From Desulfuromonas soudanensis (GTDB taxonomy: Bacteria > Desulfobacterota > Desulfuromonadia > Desulfuromonadales > WTL): 64,000 nt of DNA. Position 1 is the first letter of the stretch. Each line of letters begins with the position of its first letter. The stretch lies in assembly GCF_001278055.1 (NCBI RefSeq), contig NZ_CP010802.1, forward strand, positions 2,271,504 to 2,335,503, written 5' to 3'. The position numbers and the translations under genes are program-made. The notes beneath the pieces were generated by a model that did not search any database, was not told the origin of the DNA, and was given only the letters and a program-made list of their open reading frames with translations. Positions 47,142-55,875 of the stretch are shown here, in pieces.

Positions 47142-47234
47142 CCTGTATCAATCTGGACCTTCCTGAACTATCAAATGGTGCCCGGGACGGGGGTCGAACC
47201 CGTACAACCTTACGGTCGAGGGATTTTAAGTCCC
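47119..47234 (-). repeat. Right attachment repeat within tRNA-Leu
   Basis: Partner of 27252-27367: 109 of 116 positions agree. The island side is to the left. Confidence 0.85.
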
Positions 47235-47262
47235 TTGTGTCTGCCAATTCCACCACCCGGGC
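47176..47262 (-). tRNA. tRNA-Leu (anticodon UAA)
   Basis: An 87-nt cloverleaf with a long variable arm: acceptor GCCCGGG/CCCGGGC, anticodon loop CTTAAAA, T arm GGGTTCGACCCCC-type, and CCA encoded in the gene. A complete class II tRNA that served as the island insertion site. Confidence 0.95.
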
Positions 47263-47273
47263 AAAGGGGGGTA

Positions 47274-47303
47274 TTATTAAACGATTTTTCGTCGGAGTGT
47301 CAA
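47274..47303 (-). promoter_or_regulatory. tRNA-Leu promoter
   Basis: TTGACA (47298-47303), 18-bp spacer, TAATAA (47274-47279) on the minus strand, ending 12 nt before the tRNA. Confidence 0.7.
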
Positions 47304-47348
47304 CGGAAAAGGGCCGGCGAGGCGATACTCCGGGTTTTCCTCCCGTTT

Positions 47349-48170
47349 TCACGAAAAGAAGTGAATTTCAGGGATCTCGGCGAGGAGTCCGTACTTGACC
47401 GCCAGGGCGAAGAAGAGACGCAGCCCCTCGATGTGACTGCCGTCGAGATCGTAGGACATTGCCCGCCAGTAGTCGATCAGCTCACCCTCCCCCATCCACT
47501 TTCTTTCGGGGGTGTTTGCGGCCAGGGTTTGGAGGTCGGCGAGCGCTCGTTTCCGGGAGGCGGCGAGCTGTCCGAGAAGGCTGCGCACCCCCTGGGGGTC
47601 GCGGCAGGCGGCGTCTCGGCGGAGAATCCACAGAGCGAAGACAAAGGGGAGACCGGTATGACGGTGCCAGAGTTCGGCAAGGTCGTAGACCCGCTGAGTG
47701 CGGCCGAGTTTGGTCGCGGCGCGCAGGGCGCGGTCGCCGATGAGGAGTGCGGCGCCGCCTTCGGCCAGGACCTCTTCGACCGGAACGGCAGGGACGCGGC
47801 AGTTCACCTCTTTGTGGCCGTAAAATTCCCGGAGGAGGATCTGCAGGAGATTGACGGAGGTCGCCGATTCGCCCGTAAGAGCGATCGGTTCCCCTTCGAG
47901 TTCCTCGATGGGACGGGAAGTGAAGAGGAGAACGCTCTTCACCGGACCGCTGGCGCTGATCGACTGCCCGGGGAGAAGGAGATAATTTCGCCAGTTGTGG
48001 GCATATTCGAAGGAGGAGGAGGGGCTCAGATCGAGATCGCCGCAGGCCAGGCGCCGGTTGAGCTCCGAGGGGACCCCGCCGACGATGCGGCCGTCGAACC
48101 CGCACTGCTGCAGATAATGGAAGAAGGGAGCGCAGTTGATATAGCTGATATGGCCGATGGTCAAGGTCAT
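47349..48170 (-). CDS. mqnA: Chorismate dehydratase MqnA
   Basis: A 273-residue MqnA/MqnD-fold protein. The N-terminus IGHISYINCAPFFHYL and GVPSELNRRLACGDLDLSPSSS match chorismate dehydratase, which makes 3-enolpyruvoylbenzoate in the futalosine route to menaquinone. Its ATG overlaps the stop of the tolC-like gene by 4 nt (ATGA), so it is the last gene of that unit, ending about 90 nt before the tRNA. Confidence 0.9.
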   Translation of the reverse strand: MTLTIGHISYINCAPFFHYLQQCGFDGRIVGGVPSELNRRLACGDLDLSPSSSFEYAHNWRNYLLLPGQSISASGPVKSVLLFTSRPIEELEGEPIALTGESATSVNLLQILLREFYGHKEVNCRVPAVPVEEVLAEGGAALLIGDRALRAATKLGRTQRVYDLAELWHRHTGLPFVFALWILRRDAACRDPQGVRSLLGQLAASRKRALADLQTLAANTPERKWMGEGELIDYWRAMSYDLDGSHIEGLRLFFALAVKYGLLAEIPEIHFFS

Positions 48171-49684
48171 CGGTCGGACATCTGCAGCAGGGATTCCTGA
48201 TCGCTAGATGCGCCGCCGTTCTTCAGGGCGACCCCCTCATGTTGGAGGAGGAGGCCTGTGACCCGCAGGTAGGCGGTGACAGCCCGGTTGTAATCGGCCA
48301 GAGAGGTGATCTGGTCGGTACGGGCCAGGGCAAGATCTTCTTCCCCTTCCAGGACCTGACGGGTGGTGGCCAGTCCGACTTCGCGGCGTTTGAGGAGGGT
48401 GCGTAATTTCTCCTCGGCGAGGGCGCGGCCGTTGCCGGAGACTTCGATTTTCTTGCGGCTGACCTCCACGAGGCGGATGGCGGCGCGAATTTCATTGCGG
48501 ATCTGGTCGCGAAGCCCCTCGAGCTGCGCCCGGCTCCCCTGGATGAGCTGCTGACTGCGGCGGTAGTCGTTGCGGGCGCTGCGGTTTCCCAGGGGGTAGG
48601 AGAGCGTCAGGCCGAGTTGCCAGTTGCGCAGCTCGTCCGTGCCGAGATCGCTGAGGTTGTCATTATAGGTGCCGGCGAGTCCCTTGTGGGAATAACTCGC
48701 GTCGAGATCAAGGGACGGGAGAAGGGCGTTGCGGTTGATGCGCGCCTCGAGATCGAGACGCTCGATCTCACGGACGCGGCGAAGCAGATCGGGACGCAGG
48801 ATCAGGGCGCTGGCCAGCCCGCTCTCTTCGTCGGTCTCCAGAGGGGGCTCATCGAGGGTGACGTCGGCCACCTCGATCGCCTCGCCGCTGTTAAGAAGCA
48901 GAGCAAGATTGTCGAGGGCATCCTCGTAGGCCCGCCGGGCGTCGAGAAGTTCGCGCTGGCGCTGGCTGAGTCCGACTTCGGCCTCGAGAATTTCCACCGG
49001 CGCCATCACCCCGGCGTCGACCCGGGCGCGGTTTTCCGAATAAACCTTCTCGGCCAGGTCCACGGACGTCTCGCGGTAGACGAGATTGTCCCTCAGGCTC
49101 AGCACGTCGAAATAGGCGTCACGTACCCGGCCAAGGAGGACAAAGGCCTGCTCGCGCAGATCCTCGAGAGCGACGTCGCGATCCTTGGCCGCAAAGAGGA
49201 TCACCTGCTCGGTGACCGTGGGACCGAATCCCCGAAGGAGCGGCTGGGTCAGGGAGAACCTGAGTTCGCTCTGATAGGCGGGATTGATGGCCGTCGGCGG
49301 TGTGCTGTCCTGCCGGCCGTTGGTGAAGGCGGCAACGATTTCGGCGCCAGTGGGGAGCTTCTGCGACAGGGAGAGATCGAACTGGCGGTATCTCTCCTTA
49401 ACGGTCGTCTGATCGGCCAGGAAATAGAGGTTGCTCCGGTCCCGGGCTTCCCCTTCGGCCAATCGCACCCTGGCGACGGGATCATAGAGGCCGTAGCCCC
49501 CCCGCAGCCGCGATTCCGAGGCGCGCAGGGAATAACTCACGGCGCGCAGGTCGAGGTTGCGCTCCAGGGCGACGCGCTCGGCGCCGCGCAGGTCATAGAT
49601 CTGCGCCTGGGCAGGAGATGTCGGCGCCGCCGTCAGGGCGAAGGTCAGGGCCGCGGACAGGATCAGAGGGCGGATTGGTTTCAT
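48167..49684 (-). CDS. TolC-family outer-membrane channel protein
   Basis: A 505-residue protein with a signal peptide (ending AQAQ) and two OEP-type helical repeats (e.g. ARVDAGVMAPVEILEAEVGL and the equivalent LKRREVGLATTRQVLEGEED). It should form a trimeric outer-membrane exit duct for an exporter. No adaptor or pump gene is next to it in its own operon, but the island's HlyD/HlyB pair lies about 1 kb away and lacks a TolC; a functional link is speculative. Confidence 0.88.
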   Translation of the reverse strand: MKPIRPLILSAALTFALTAAPTSPAQAQIYDLRGAERVALERNLDLRAVSYSLRASESRLRGGYGLYDPVARVRLAEGEARDRSNLYFLADQTTVKERYRQFDLSLSQKLPTGAEIVAAFTNGRQDSTPPTAINPAYQSELRFSLTQPLLRGFGPTVTEQVILFAAKDRDVALEDLREQAFVLLGRVRDAYFDVLSLRDNLVYRETSVDLAEKVYSENRARVDAGVMAPVEILEAEVGLSQRQRELLDARRAYEDALDNLALLLNSGEAIEVADVTLDEPPLETDEESGLASALILRPDLLRRVREIERLDLEARINRNALLPSLDLDASYSHKGLAGTYNDNLSDLGTDELRNWQLGLTLSYPLGNRSARNDYRRSQQLIQGSRAQLEGLRDQIRNEIRAAIRLVEVSRKKIEVSGNGRALAEEKLRTLLKRREVGLATTRQVLEGEEDLALARTDQITSLADYNRAVTAYLRVTGLLLQHEGVALKNGGASSDQESLLQMSDR

Positions 49685-49702
49685 AACACGGATGCTGCCT
49701 TG

Positions 49703-50113
49703 TCAGGGAAATTCAATACGTTGCATGTCGCGGGCGCTGATTTTGAAGGCTCCGTAGCCAGTATCACCGTAGAAAAGAGCGCGGCGAAGAATCATCAGGT
49801 CGAGCTTTTCCCCATCTTTGAGCTCAAGGGTAACAGCGACCCGGTCTCCGGAGACCTGCCCGAAGTCGACGGCGGCAATCTTCTTGAAGTCGACGGTGAG
49901 TTTGCCGCTGCCGCGATTCCCCTCGATAAAGAGGGTTCCGTCCATGGAAAATTGACTCAGATCGGTGCGAATGCCGGAGCGGTCGGTCACCACGGCGTGG
50001 AGGTTTTCCGCGGTCTGCGGCACACTCCCCGCCGGGGCGCCCCCCAGATCGCCCATTCCGAGGAGGAGCAGAGCGGCAGCAAGCAGCGAAAAAGTAGCCA
50101 GAATCCGTTTCAT
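49703..50113 (-). CDS. Secreted protein of unknown function
   Basis: A 136-residue protein with a signal peptide (MKRILATFSLLAAALLLLG). The mature part is mostly predicted strand, with D-F-x-K-I-A-A-V-D-F-G-type repeats; no family is recognised. ATG 50113 has AAGGAG 9 nt upstream. It lies 18 nt before the tolC-like gene, probably in the same operon. Confidence 0.7.
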   Translation of the reverse strand: MKRILATFSLLAAALLLLGMGDLGGAPAGSVPQTAENLHAVVTDRSGIRTDLSQFSMDGTLFIEGNRGSGKLTVDFKKIAAVDFGQVSGDRVAVTLELKDGEKLDLMILRRALFYGDTGYGAFKISARDMQRIEFP

Positions 50114-50155
50114 AAAGTCTTCTCCTTCCAAGAGAAAAATCGCAGGTCAAGCATA

Positions 50156-51025
50156 TCATGCCCTGTGCCGAGGTAAACCGGGACTCGGGGACAAACCCCG
50201 CAGCGTCCACTCTGTATTGCCATATTTGCAGGTCTCGAGGGCCCTGGCCCTTTCCCATTCGTCGGGCGTCGGCGTGTCGACGACAAAATCGAGTCCGAGG
50301 CGGCGGCCGAAGGTGAAAACCAGGGCGTCCTCGACGGCGGCGATGTCCAGGGGGTCATCCAGCCAGCGGTTGAGCCAGCCGACCTTGGCCGCCAGTTTTT
50401 CCCCCCCGGCGGCTCCGGAGACTTCTCCGACGGTATCGAGGGCGCAAAAGAGGCGCTCGGGGTCGAGTTCGACGGGGATGGAGCCATGCTGGAGAAAGGC
50501 CCCCTTCCAACGTTTCTGCGCTCCGCCGCTGATCTTGCAACCGTGGCAGAGAATTTCATAGCTGGCCGGGGCGGTAAAACAGGCGCTGTGCTCGGCCCCC
50601 TCCCCTGCCGGTCCGTCGGCGCGCCCCGGGGCCAGGGTCGCCGGCAGTCCGAACCCTTCCAGTGCCTGACAGAGGACGCCGGCGATGACCCGATAGTTTT
50701 CCAGAATCGAGCCGACAAAGGGGGGGCAGCGCTCGGGAGCGATCACGGCGTAGGTGGCCTCGCAATCGTGGAGCACGGCCCGGCCGCCGGTCAGGCGGCG
50801 GACGACGTCGAGACCGAGGCGCCGGCAGGCCTCAAGATTCACCACCGCCGCGCCCCGCTGGAAGTAGCCGAGGGTCACCGTAGCCGGATCCCAGCGGTAG
50901 AGGCGCAGCACCGGAGCGGACCGGCCAGCGGCCACCTCCTCGAGGAGAACCTCGTCGAGAGCCATGTTAAAGCTTCCTGAGCCGGCTCCGCTGCGGATCA
51001 GGCGCCAGGGGGACCGGGAGGTCAT
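50156..51025 (-). CDS. Lipoate/octanoate transferase (LipM/LplA family)
   Basis: A 289-residue BPL_LplA_LipB-fold enzyme. It has RRLTGGRAVLH (lipoyl-substrate loop), the conserved Lys in CKISGGAQKR and a Cys in SACFTAPASYE, the position of the LipM/LipL active-site cysteine, absent from E. coli LplA. An octanoyl-ACP:protein transferase role is therefore more likely than an ATP-dependent ligase. ATG 51025 has GGAG 8 nt upstream. Confidence 0.8.
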   Translation of the reverse strand: MTSRSPWRLIRSGAGSGSFNMALDEVLLEEVAAGRSAPVLRLYRWDPATVTLGYFQRGAAVVNLEACRRLGLDVVRRLTGGRAVLHDCEATYAVIAPERCPPFVGSILENYRVIAGVLCQALEGFGLPATLAPGRADGPAGEGAEHSACFTAPASYEILCHGCKISGGAQKRWKGAFLQHGSIPVELDPERLFCALDTVGEVSGAAGGEKLAAKVGWLNRWLDDPLDIAAVEDALVFTFGRRLGLDFVVDTPTPDEWERARALETCKYGNTEWTLRGLSPSPGLPRHRA

Positions 51026-51039
51026 GGGGACTCCAGTTG

Positions 51040-51074
51040 AAAAAAATCAGGGCCAGGCACCGGGCCTGGCCCTG
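51040..51074 (-). terminator. accBC terminator
   Basis: An 11-bp hairpin CAGGGCCAGGC-ACCGG-GCCTGGCCCTG followed on the minus strand by seven T residues. It ends only 15 nt before the next start codon. Confidence 0.85.
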
Positions 51075-51082
51075 AGGGCGTT

Positions 51083-52420
51083 CTACAGAATGAGCTTTTC
51101 CATGAAGCTGGTATCGGCATTCCCTTCGCGGAAGTCCTTGTTGGCCATGATCCGCTTGTGCAGAGGGATGCTGGTCTTGATCCCCTCGATGATGTACTCG
51201 TCGAGGGCGCGGGCCATGCGGCTGATGGCCTCCTCGCGGGTATCGGCGTGGACGATGAGCTTGGCGATCATCGAGTCGTAGTGAGGGAGGACGGTGTACT
51301 GGTCGTAGACCGCGCTGTCGACACGGACGCCGAGTCCGCCCGGGGTATGGTACCCGTTGATCTTGCCGGGAGACGGGGTGAATTTGACCGGATCCTCGGC
51401 ATTGATGCGGCACTCGATGGCGTGGCCGCGGATCTTGATGTCCGACTGCTTGAAGCGCAGGGGCAGGCCGGCGGCGCTGCGAATCTGCTCCTTGATGATG
51501 TCGACGCCGGTGATCATCTCGGTGACGGGATGCTCCACCTGGACGCGGGTGTTCATCTCCATGAAATAGAAGTTATTGTTCTTGTCGAGAAGGAATTCGA
51601 AGGTGCCGACGCTCGTATACTTGACCGCCTTGGCGGCAGCGACGGCGCAATCCCCCATCTTTTTGCGCAGTTCCGGCGACAGCACCGGACAGGGAGCCTC
51701 CTCGAGGAGCTTCTGGTGGCGACGCTGGATGGAACAGTCGCGTTCGCCGAGATGGATGACGTTGCCGTGCTTGTCGGCGAGGATTTGCACCTCGACGTGG
51801 CGGGGCTCCTCGCAGTATTTCTCGATATAGACTTCGGGATTGCCGAACCCGGCCTGGGCCTCGGTGCGGGCAGCGGCGAAGGCGTTGGGGAGGGAGGCGG
51901 GCGAGTGAACGACCTTCATCCCCCGTCCGCCGCCGCCGGCGGTGGCCTTGATGATCACCGGGTAACCGATCTCGGCGGCGACCTTCTTGGCCTCTTCGGC
52001 GCTGTGCACCCCCTCCTTGGTTCCGGGAAGGATGGGAACCCCGACGGCGATGACCGTCTGTCGGGCGCTGATCTTGTCCCCCATCAGACGCATGTTCTCC
52101 GGTGTGGGACCGATAAAGGTCAGGCCGCAGTTGGCGCAGATCTCGGCAAATTCGGCATTTTCCGACAGAAAACCGTAGCCGGGATGGATGGCGTCGGCGT
52201 CCGTCACCTCGGCGGCGCTGATGATCGCCTTCATGTTCAGGTAGCTCTTGGCGCTCGGAGCCGGACCGATGCAGATACTCTGGTCGGCCAGTTTGACGTG
52301 CAGGGCCTCCTTGTCCACATCGGAGTGGACGGCAACGGTCTTGATGCCGAGTTCCTTGCAGGCCCGGATGATGCGCAGGGCGATCTCGCCGCGGTTGGCG
52401 ATAAGGATTTTATGGAACAT
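51083..52420 (-). CDS. accC: Biotin carboxylase (acetyl-CoA carboxylase)
   Basis: A 445-residue ATP-grasp enzyme. It starts [20 protein letters not shown] and has the Gly-rich ATP loop [32 protein letters not shown] and [14 protein letters not shown], all textbook AccC. It carboxylates biotin on AccB for malonyl-CoA synthesis. ATG 52420 has GGAG 8 nt upstream; an upstream frame extension runs into accB and is not used. The accB gene precedes it by 83 nt. Confidence 0.96.
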   Translation of the reverse strand: MFHKILIANRGEIALRIIRACKELGIKTVAVHSDVDKEALHVKLADQSICIGPAPSAKSYLNMKAIISAAEVTDADAIHPGYGFLSENAEFAEICANCGLTFIGPTPENMRLMGDKISARQTVIAVGVPILPGTKEGVHSAEEAKKVAAEIGYPVIIKATAGGGGRGMKVVHSPASLPNAFAAARTEAQAGFGNPEVYIEKYCEEPRHVEVQILADKHGNVIHLGERDCSIQRRHQKLLEEAPCPVLSPELRKKMGDCAVAAAKAVKYTSVGTFEFLLDKNNNFYFMEMNTRVQVEHPVTEMITGVDIIKEQIRSAAGLPLRFKQSDIKIRGHAIECRINAEDPVKFTPSPGKINGYHTPGGLGVRVDSAVYDQYTVLPHYDSMIAKLIVHADTREEAISRMARALDEYIIEGIKTSIPLHKRIMANKDFREGNADTSFMEKLIL

Positions 52421-52503
52421 GAATTGGTCTCCGAAAAGGGTTTCAGGCGTTAAGAGCAGAGGGCGATCAGCATCCACCCCCGATTTCCGGACCCTGAGAC
52501 CTT

Positions 52504-52986
52504 TTAAAGGCGCTCCACCAAAAACAGCGGATCGCCGAATTCGACGGGCTGGGCATTCGCCTTGAGAATCTCGACGATCCTGCACTTGAACTCGGCCTCG
52601 ATCTCGTTCATCAGTTTCATCGCCTCGACGATACAGAAGCTCTGGCCGACCTCGACCACGTCGCCCACCTTGACGTAGGCGGGGGAGTCGGGAGAGGGAG
52701 AGGCGTAAAAGGTACCGACGATGGAAGAGGTAATGGTCTCGTGTTTATCGTTCACCACGGCGGCGGGTGCGACGGGGGGAGCGGGAGCCGCGGAGGGGAC
52801 AGCGGCGGCCTGAGGCGCCATCATCTGGGTCTGAGGGGAATAATTTTGCGGAGAGGTGACATGAATGACCTCCTGACCGCGCCCCCGCTTGATGACGATC
52901 TTCTCGTCGGCGTTTTCCATATCGAATTCGGTGATGTCAGTTTCTGTGACCATTTTGATCAGGGTCTTGAGGTCCTTGATATCCAT
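52504..52986 (-). CDS. accB: Biotin carboxyl carrier protein
   Basis: A 160-residue carrier with an N-terminal helix region, a Pro/Ala-rich linker (about 55-80) and a C-terminal biotinyl domain with the biotinylated Lys in EAMKLMNE and the thumb loop typical of AccB. It works with AccC, encoded next. AAGGAG precedes the ATG. Confidence 0.96.
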   Translation of the reverse strand: MDIKDLKTLIKMVTETDITEFDMENADEKIVIKRGRGQEVIHVTSPQNYSPQTQMMAPQAAAVPSAAPAPPVAPAAVVNDKHETITSSIVGTFYASPSPDSPAYVKVGDVVEVGQSFCIVEAMKLMNEIEAEFKCRIVEILKANAQPVEFGDPLFLVERL

Positions 52987-53106
52987 TGAAGCGTTCTCCT
53001 TCCAGGAAAAGATCGTGCTTGTTAATCACGGGGACGGCCACGGGCCTTTGCCGGAGCCCCTTTCGGGCCCCTCCCCCCGCTACATTTCAGGTTCTGCACT
53101 CCGACC

Positions 53107-54183
53107 TCAGAGAGAGAGAGTGCGGAACTCCTTGGGCAGACAGGTAATAAGGCGACAGCCGTCACCTGTGACCTCGATGGTATCCTCGATCCGCACTCCG
53201 CCAAGGTCCGGGAGATAAACCCCCGGTTCGATGGTGAAAACCATCCCCTCGGCGGCGATCGTCTCGGAGCGGGGCGAAACCGTGGGGGCCTCGTGGACCT
53301 CGAGGCCGACACCGTGGCCGAGACCGTGACCGAAATAATCGCCGTAGCCGCAACCGGCGATGTAGTCCCGGGCGGTGGCGTCGATCTCTTTCAGGGAAAC
53401 GCCGGGGCGCACTGCCGCCAGAGCCCGGTCATGAGCGGCGAGGACAGTGTCGTAAATCTCCCGCAGCCGGGGATCCACCTCGCCGACGGCCAGGGTCACC
53501 GTTTCGTCCGAATGGTAGCCGGAGACACGGGTGCCGAAATCGATGGTGACCAGTTCTCCGGCGGCGAGGACCTTCTCCGTGGCCACCCCGTGGGGCATGG
53601 CGCCGCGCACGCCGGAGGCGACGATAAAGTCAAAGGCCTTGTCCTCCCCTCCCCGCCGCTTAAGGGCGAATTCGAGAGCCAGGGCGATCGCCTTCTCGCT
53701 GACCCCGGGGCGGATCAGGGGGAGAATCTCCTCGAAGGCGTCGGCATTGAGCCGGGCAGCCCGGCGCAGTTCGGAAATTTCCCCGGCGGACTTCCGGATG
53801 CGCAGATCGGCGAGCTCCCGGGTCAGGGGGATCCAGGTGGATCCCCCCGATCCCTGCTCCCGGAGGCGCTCGACGGTCGCATAACCGAGAGTCTCGGCCT
53901 CGAAGCCGATACGCTGCAGACCGTGCTCCTGGAGGTAGGCGACGACCCCGTCCTCCTTCAGCCGGTACTGGCGAATCTCGCCGGCGGTCACCTGCTGTCG
54001 TGCCTGGGTGGTATAACGCGAATCGGTGAGAAAACATTCCCCCCCGGCATGAACGACCAGGGCCCCGTCGCTGCCGGTAAATCCGCAAAGATATCGGATA
54101 TTGGGGAGGCTGAAAAAAACCAGGGCGTCGAGACCCTTCGTCGGAAGGATTTGCCGCGCCTGCGGAGACCTGTTATTTACCAT
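53107..54183 (-). CDS. Xaa-Pro aminopeptidase (M24B)
   Basis: A 358-residue creatinase-fold metallopeptidase. Its two-metal site residues are visible: Asp in TIDFGTR, Asp in YHSDETVT, His in YFGHGLGHGVGLEVHE, Glu in FTIEPG and Glu in RIEDTI. Residues 1-120 form the N-terminal creatinase domain. It sits between aroQ and accB, an arrangement known in Geobacter relatives. The ribosome site is weak. Confidence 0.92.
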   Translation of the reverse strand: MVNNRSPQARQILPTKGLDALVFFSLPNIRYLCGFTGSDGALVVHAGGECFLTDSRYTTQARQQVTAGEIRQYRLKEDGVVAYLQEHGLQRIGFEAETLGYATVERLREQGSGGSTWIPLTRELADLRIRKSAGEISELRRAARLNADAFEEILPLIRPGVSEKAIALALEFALKRRGGEDKAFDFIVASGVRGAMPHGVATEKVLAAGELVTIDFGTRVSGYHSDETVTLAVGEVDPRLREIYDTVLAAHDRALAAVRPGVSLKEIDATARDYIAGCGYGDYFGHGLGHGVGLEVHEAPTVSPRSETIAAEGMVFTIEPGVYLPDLGGVRIEDTIEVTGDGCRLITCLPKEFRTLSL

Positions 54184-54208
54184 AAGGGTGCTTCATACTC
54201 AATAATTA

Positions 54209-54643
54209 TCATTTTAGTTTCAGTAAAATTGCCCGCAGGGCCAGCAGATAGCTGTCGGCGCCGAATCCGCAGATCTGGCCGAGGACGACCGGCGCCAGGT
54301 AAGAGTGGTGACGGAATTCCTCGCGGGCATGAATATTGGAGAGATGCACCTCGACGGCGGGGAGGCCGACGCCCGCCACGGCATCGCGGAGGGCGATGCT
54401 GGTATGAGTCAGGCCGCCGGGATTGATGAGAAGACCCCGTACCCCCTCTTCCCGCGCTGCATGGATGCGATCGATCAGAGCCCCTTCGCTGTTGGACTGG
54501 AAATGCCCGACCACCACCCCCAGTTCGGCGCCGAGAGCGACCAGACGGCCATTGATGTCGCCGAGGGTCTCGCTCCCGTAGACGCCGGGTTCGCGAACGC
54601 CGAGAAGGTTGAGGTTGGGTCCGTGCAGAACCAGAATGTCCAT
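54209..54643 (-). CDS. aroQ: Type II 3-dehydroquinate dehydratase
   Basis: A 144-residue shikimate-pathway enzyme: HGPNLNLLG with the start of the flexible lid, [14 protein letters not shown], and [17 protein letters not shown]. The ATG at 54643 has GGGGAG 5 nt upstream (a GTG two codons earlier is also possible). It follows the roadblock gene by about 10 nt in the aro cluster. Confidence 0.95.
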   Translation of the reverse strand: MDILVLHGPNLNLLGVREPGVYGSETLGDINGRLVALGAELGVVVGHFQSNSEGALIDRIHAAREEGVRGLLINPGGLTHTSIALRDAVAGVGLPAVEVHLSNIHAREEFRHHSYLAPVVLGQICGFGADSYLLALRAILLKLK

Positions 54644-54653
54644 GTCCACTCCC

Positions 54654-55013
54654 CTAGCTCAGGGCCTCGATCAGGCGGGGTGCCTCTTTGGTCAGCAGAT
54701 AGCGTCCCTTGCCGAAATTGCCCGCGCGATCGAGGATTAAAGCCACGAAATAGTCGTCCGTCAGCACCCGGATGACAACATAAAAGCGGTCGGTCTTGAT
54801 GGAGACTTCTTCCATGTCGCCGTTGTCGAGGATTTCGGCGGTATTCTTGATTTCCTTGAGCACGTTGGCATATTCGACGGCGACCATGTGCAGGTCGATC
54901 CCTTCCGTCGGTTCGGAATATTCCTCGATGGCGATGCCGTCGTACCCCATGAGAACCGCGCCGATTCCGCCGCCGGACTGCTGGACAATTCCCTGCAGAA
55001 TTTCGTTAAACAT
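54654..55013 (-). CDS. Roadblock/LC7 (MglB-like) domain protein
   Basis: A 119-residue single-domain protein: [25 protein letters not shown] and a C-terminal strand pattern [18 protein letters not shown], as in MglB/RobL7-type regulators of small GTPases. No GTPase gene is visible in the window. ATG 55013 has GGAGGAGGG upstream and overlaps the TPR gene by 8 nt. Confidence 0.85.
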   Translation of the reverse strand: MFNEILQGIVQQSGGGIGAVLMGYDGIAIEEYSEPTEGIDLHMVAVEYANVLKEIKNTAEILDNGDMEEVSIKTDRFYVVIRVLTDDYFVALILDRAGNFGKGRYLLTKEAPRLIEALS

Positions 55014-55866
55014 GTTCCCTCCTCCTGGCAATGGCATCGAGCCAGCGATTGAGAAGCCGCTGGTGGATCTCGCCCCTGGTTTCCCGCGGCGCGGCTGCTG
55101 TGACCGGCGCCGCCACGGCAGCGATTGTCGGTTTCGGAAAGACGGTCTCCGGGGTCGGGGAGGGCTCTGCTGCCGGTGATGATTGCGCCGCCGGCAAATC
55201 CCCCCCTCCAAGCGTTCCCTGCGCCTCCTGGGCCTCAACCCGGGCTTTCAGCTCAATCAGCTTGGCGCGCACCTCCTGGTTATGCGGGTCGATTTTGAGG
55301 AGATCCCGGTAGACCTTCATCGCCCTTTTCAAAAGTCCCTGACGGACATAGATTTCGGCAATGGTCGAGGTGGCAATCGGCTCCCCGGCGGCCGGCTTTT
55401 CCGTCGGGGGTTCATCGGGGAGGGACGCTTCGGGGACAACGGCTCCTCTGCTGTGCACCGGTCCGAGGGAGGCCAGCATCTTGCGCACCCCTTCATCCCC
55501 GGGATTGATGGTGGCGCCGCGCAGCAGAATCTGCAGCGCCTCCTCAGGTTGCCTGTTGAGGATCCGCACCCTGGCCAACCCCTTGATGGCGGTCAGGTTG
55601 TCATGCTCAATGGCAAGGGCCGCTTCAAAAGCCGCGATCGCCCGACTCAGATCCCCGCGCTGGGCGAGGACCCGCCCCAGGGAAATATGCCCGGGACAGT
55701 AGCCGGGGAGAGCCGTAACCCCCTGCCGGGCGATCTGCAGGGCGTCGTCGAGCATCCCCATCTGCCGGTAGGCTTCGCTTAAGGGGACGAAAACCGTGGA
55801 TCGGGGATCCCTGGCGAGGATTTCGGTGTATCCGGCGATTTTGCCGAGAAGGGAAATATCGGACAT
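55006..55866 (-). CDS. TPR-repeat protein
   Basis: A 286-residue cytoplasmic protein with about five TPR units in two blocks (residues 1-125 and 165-205), separated and followed by Pro/Ala-rich linkers. Probably a scaffold acting with the overlapping roadblock protein; specific function unknown. It lies between aroB (9 nt away) and the roadblock gene. Confidence 0.8.
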   Translation of the reverse strand: MSDISLLGKIAGYTEILARDPRSTVFVPLSEAYRQMGMLDDALQIARQGVTALPGYCPGHISLGRVLAQRGDLSRAIAAFEAALAIEHDNLTAIKGLARVRILNRQPEEALQILLRGATINPGDEGVRKMLASLGPVHSRGAVVPEASLPDEPPTEKPAAGEPIATSTIAEIYVRQGLLKRAMKVYRDLLKIDPHNQEVRAKLIELKARVEAQEAQGTLGGGDLPAAQSSPAAEPSPTPETVFPKPTIAAVAAPVTAAAPRETRGEIHQRLLNRWLDAIARRREHV

Positions 55867-55875
55867 GGGGTCGGT

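Larger units (their letters stand above)
27252..47234. mobile_element. Genomic island integrated at tRNA-Leu(UAA), about 20 kb
   Basis: It is bounded by the direct repeats 27252-27367 and 47119-47234. It contains an HlyD adaptor, a giant repeat protein split by an IS, a small A/T-rich membrane-protein gene and a type I ABC transporter, all on the minus strand. Base composition is lower in G+C than the flanking core genes, strongly so at 43300-44100 and 46560-46780. No integrase, plasmid or phage gene is visible, so it appears immobilised. The insertion sublocation in the anticodon arm is typical for tyrosine recombinases. Confidence 0.75.
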
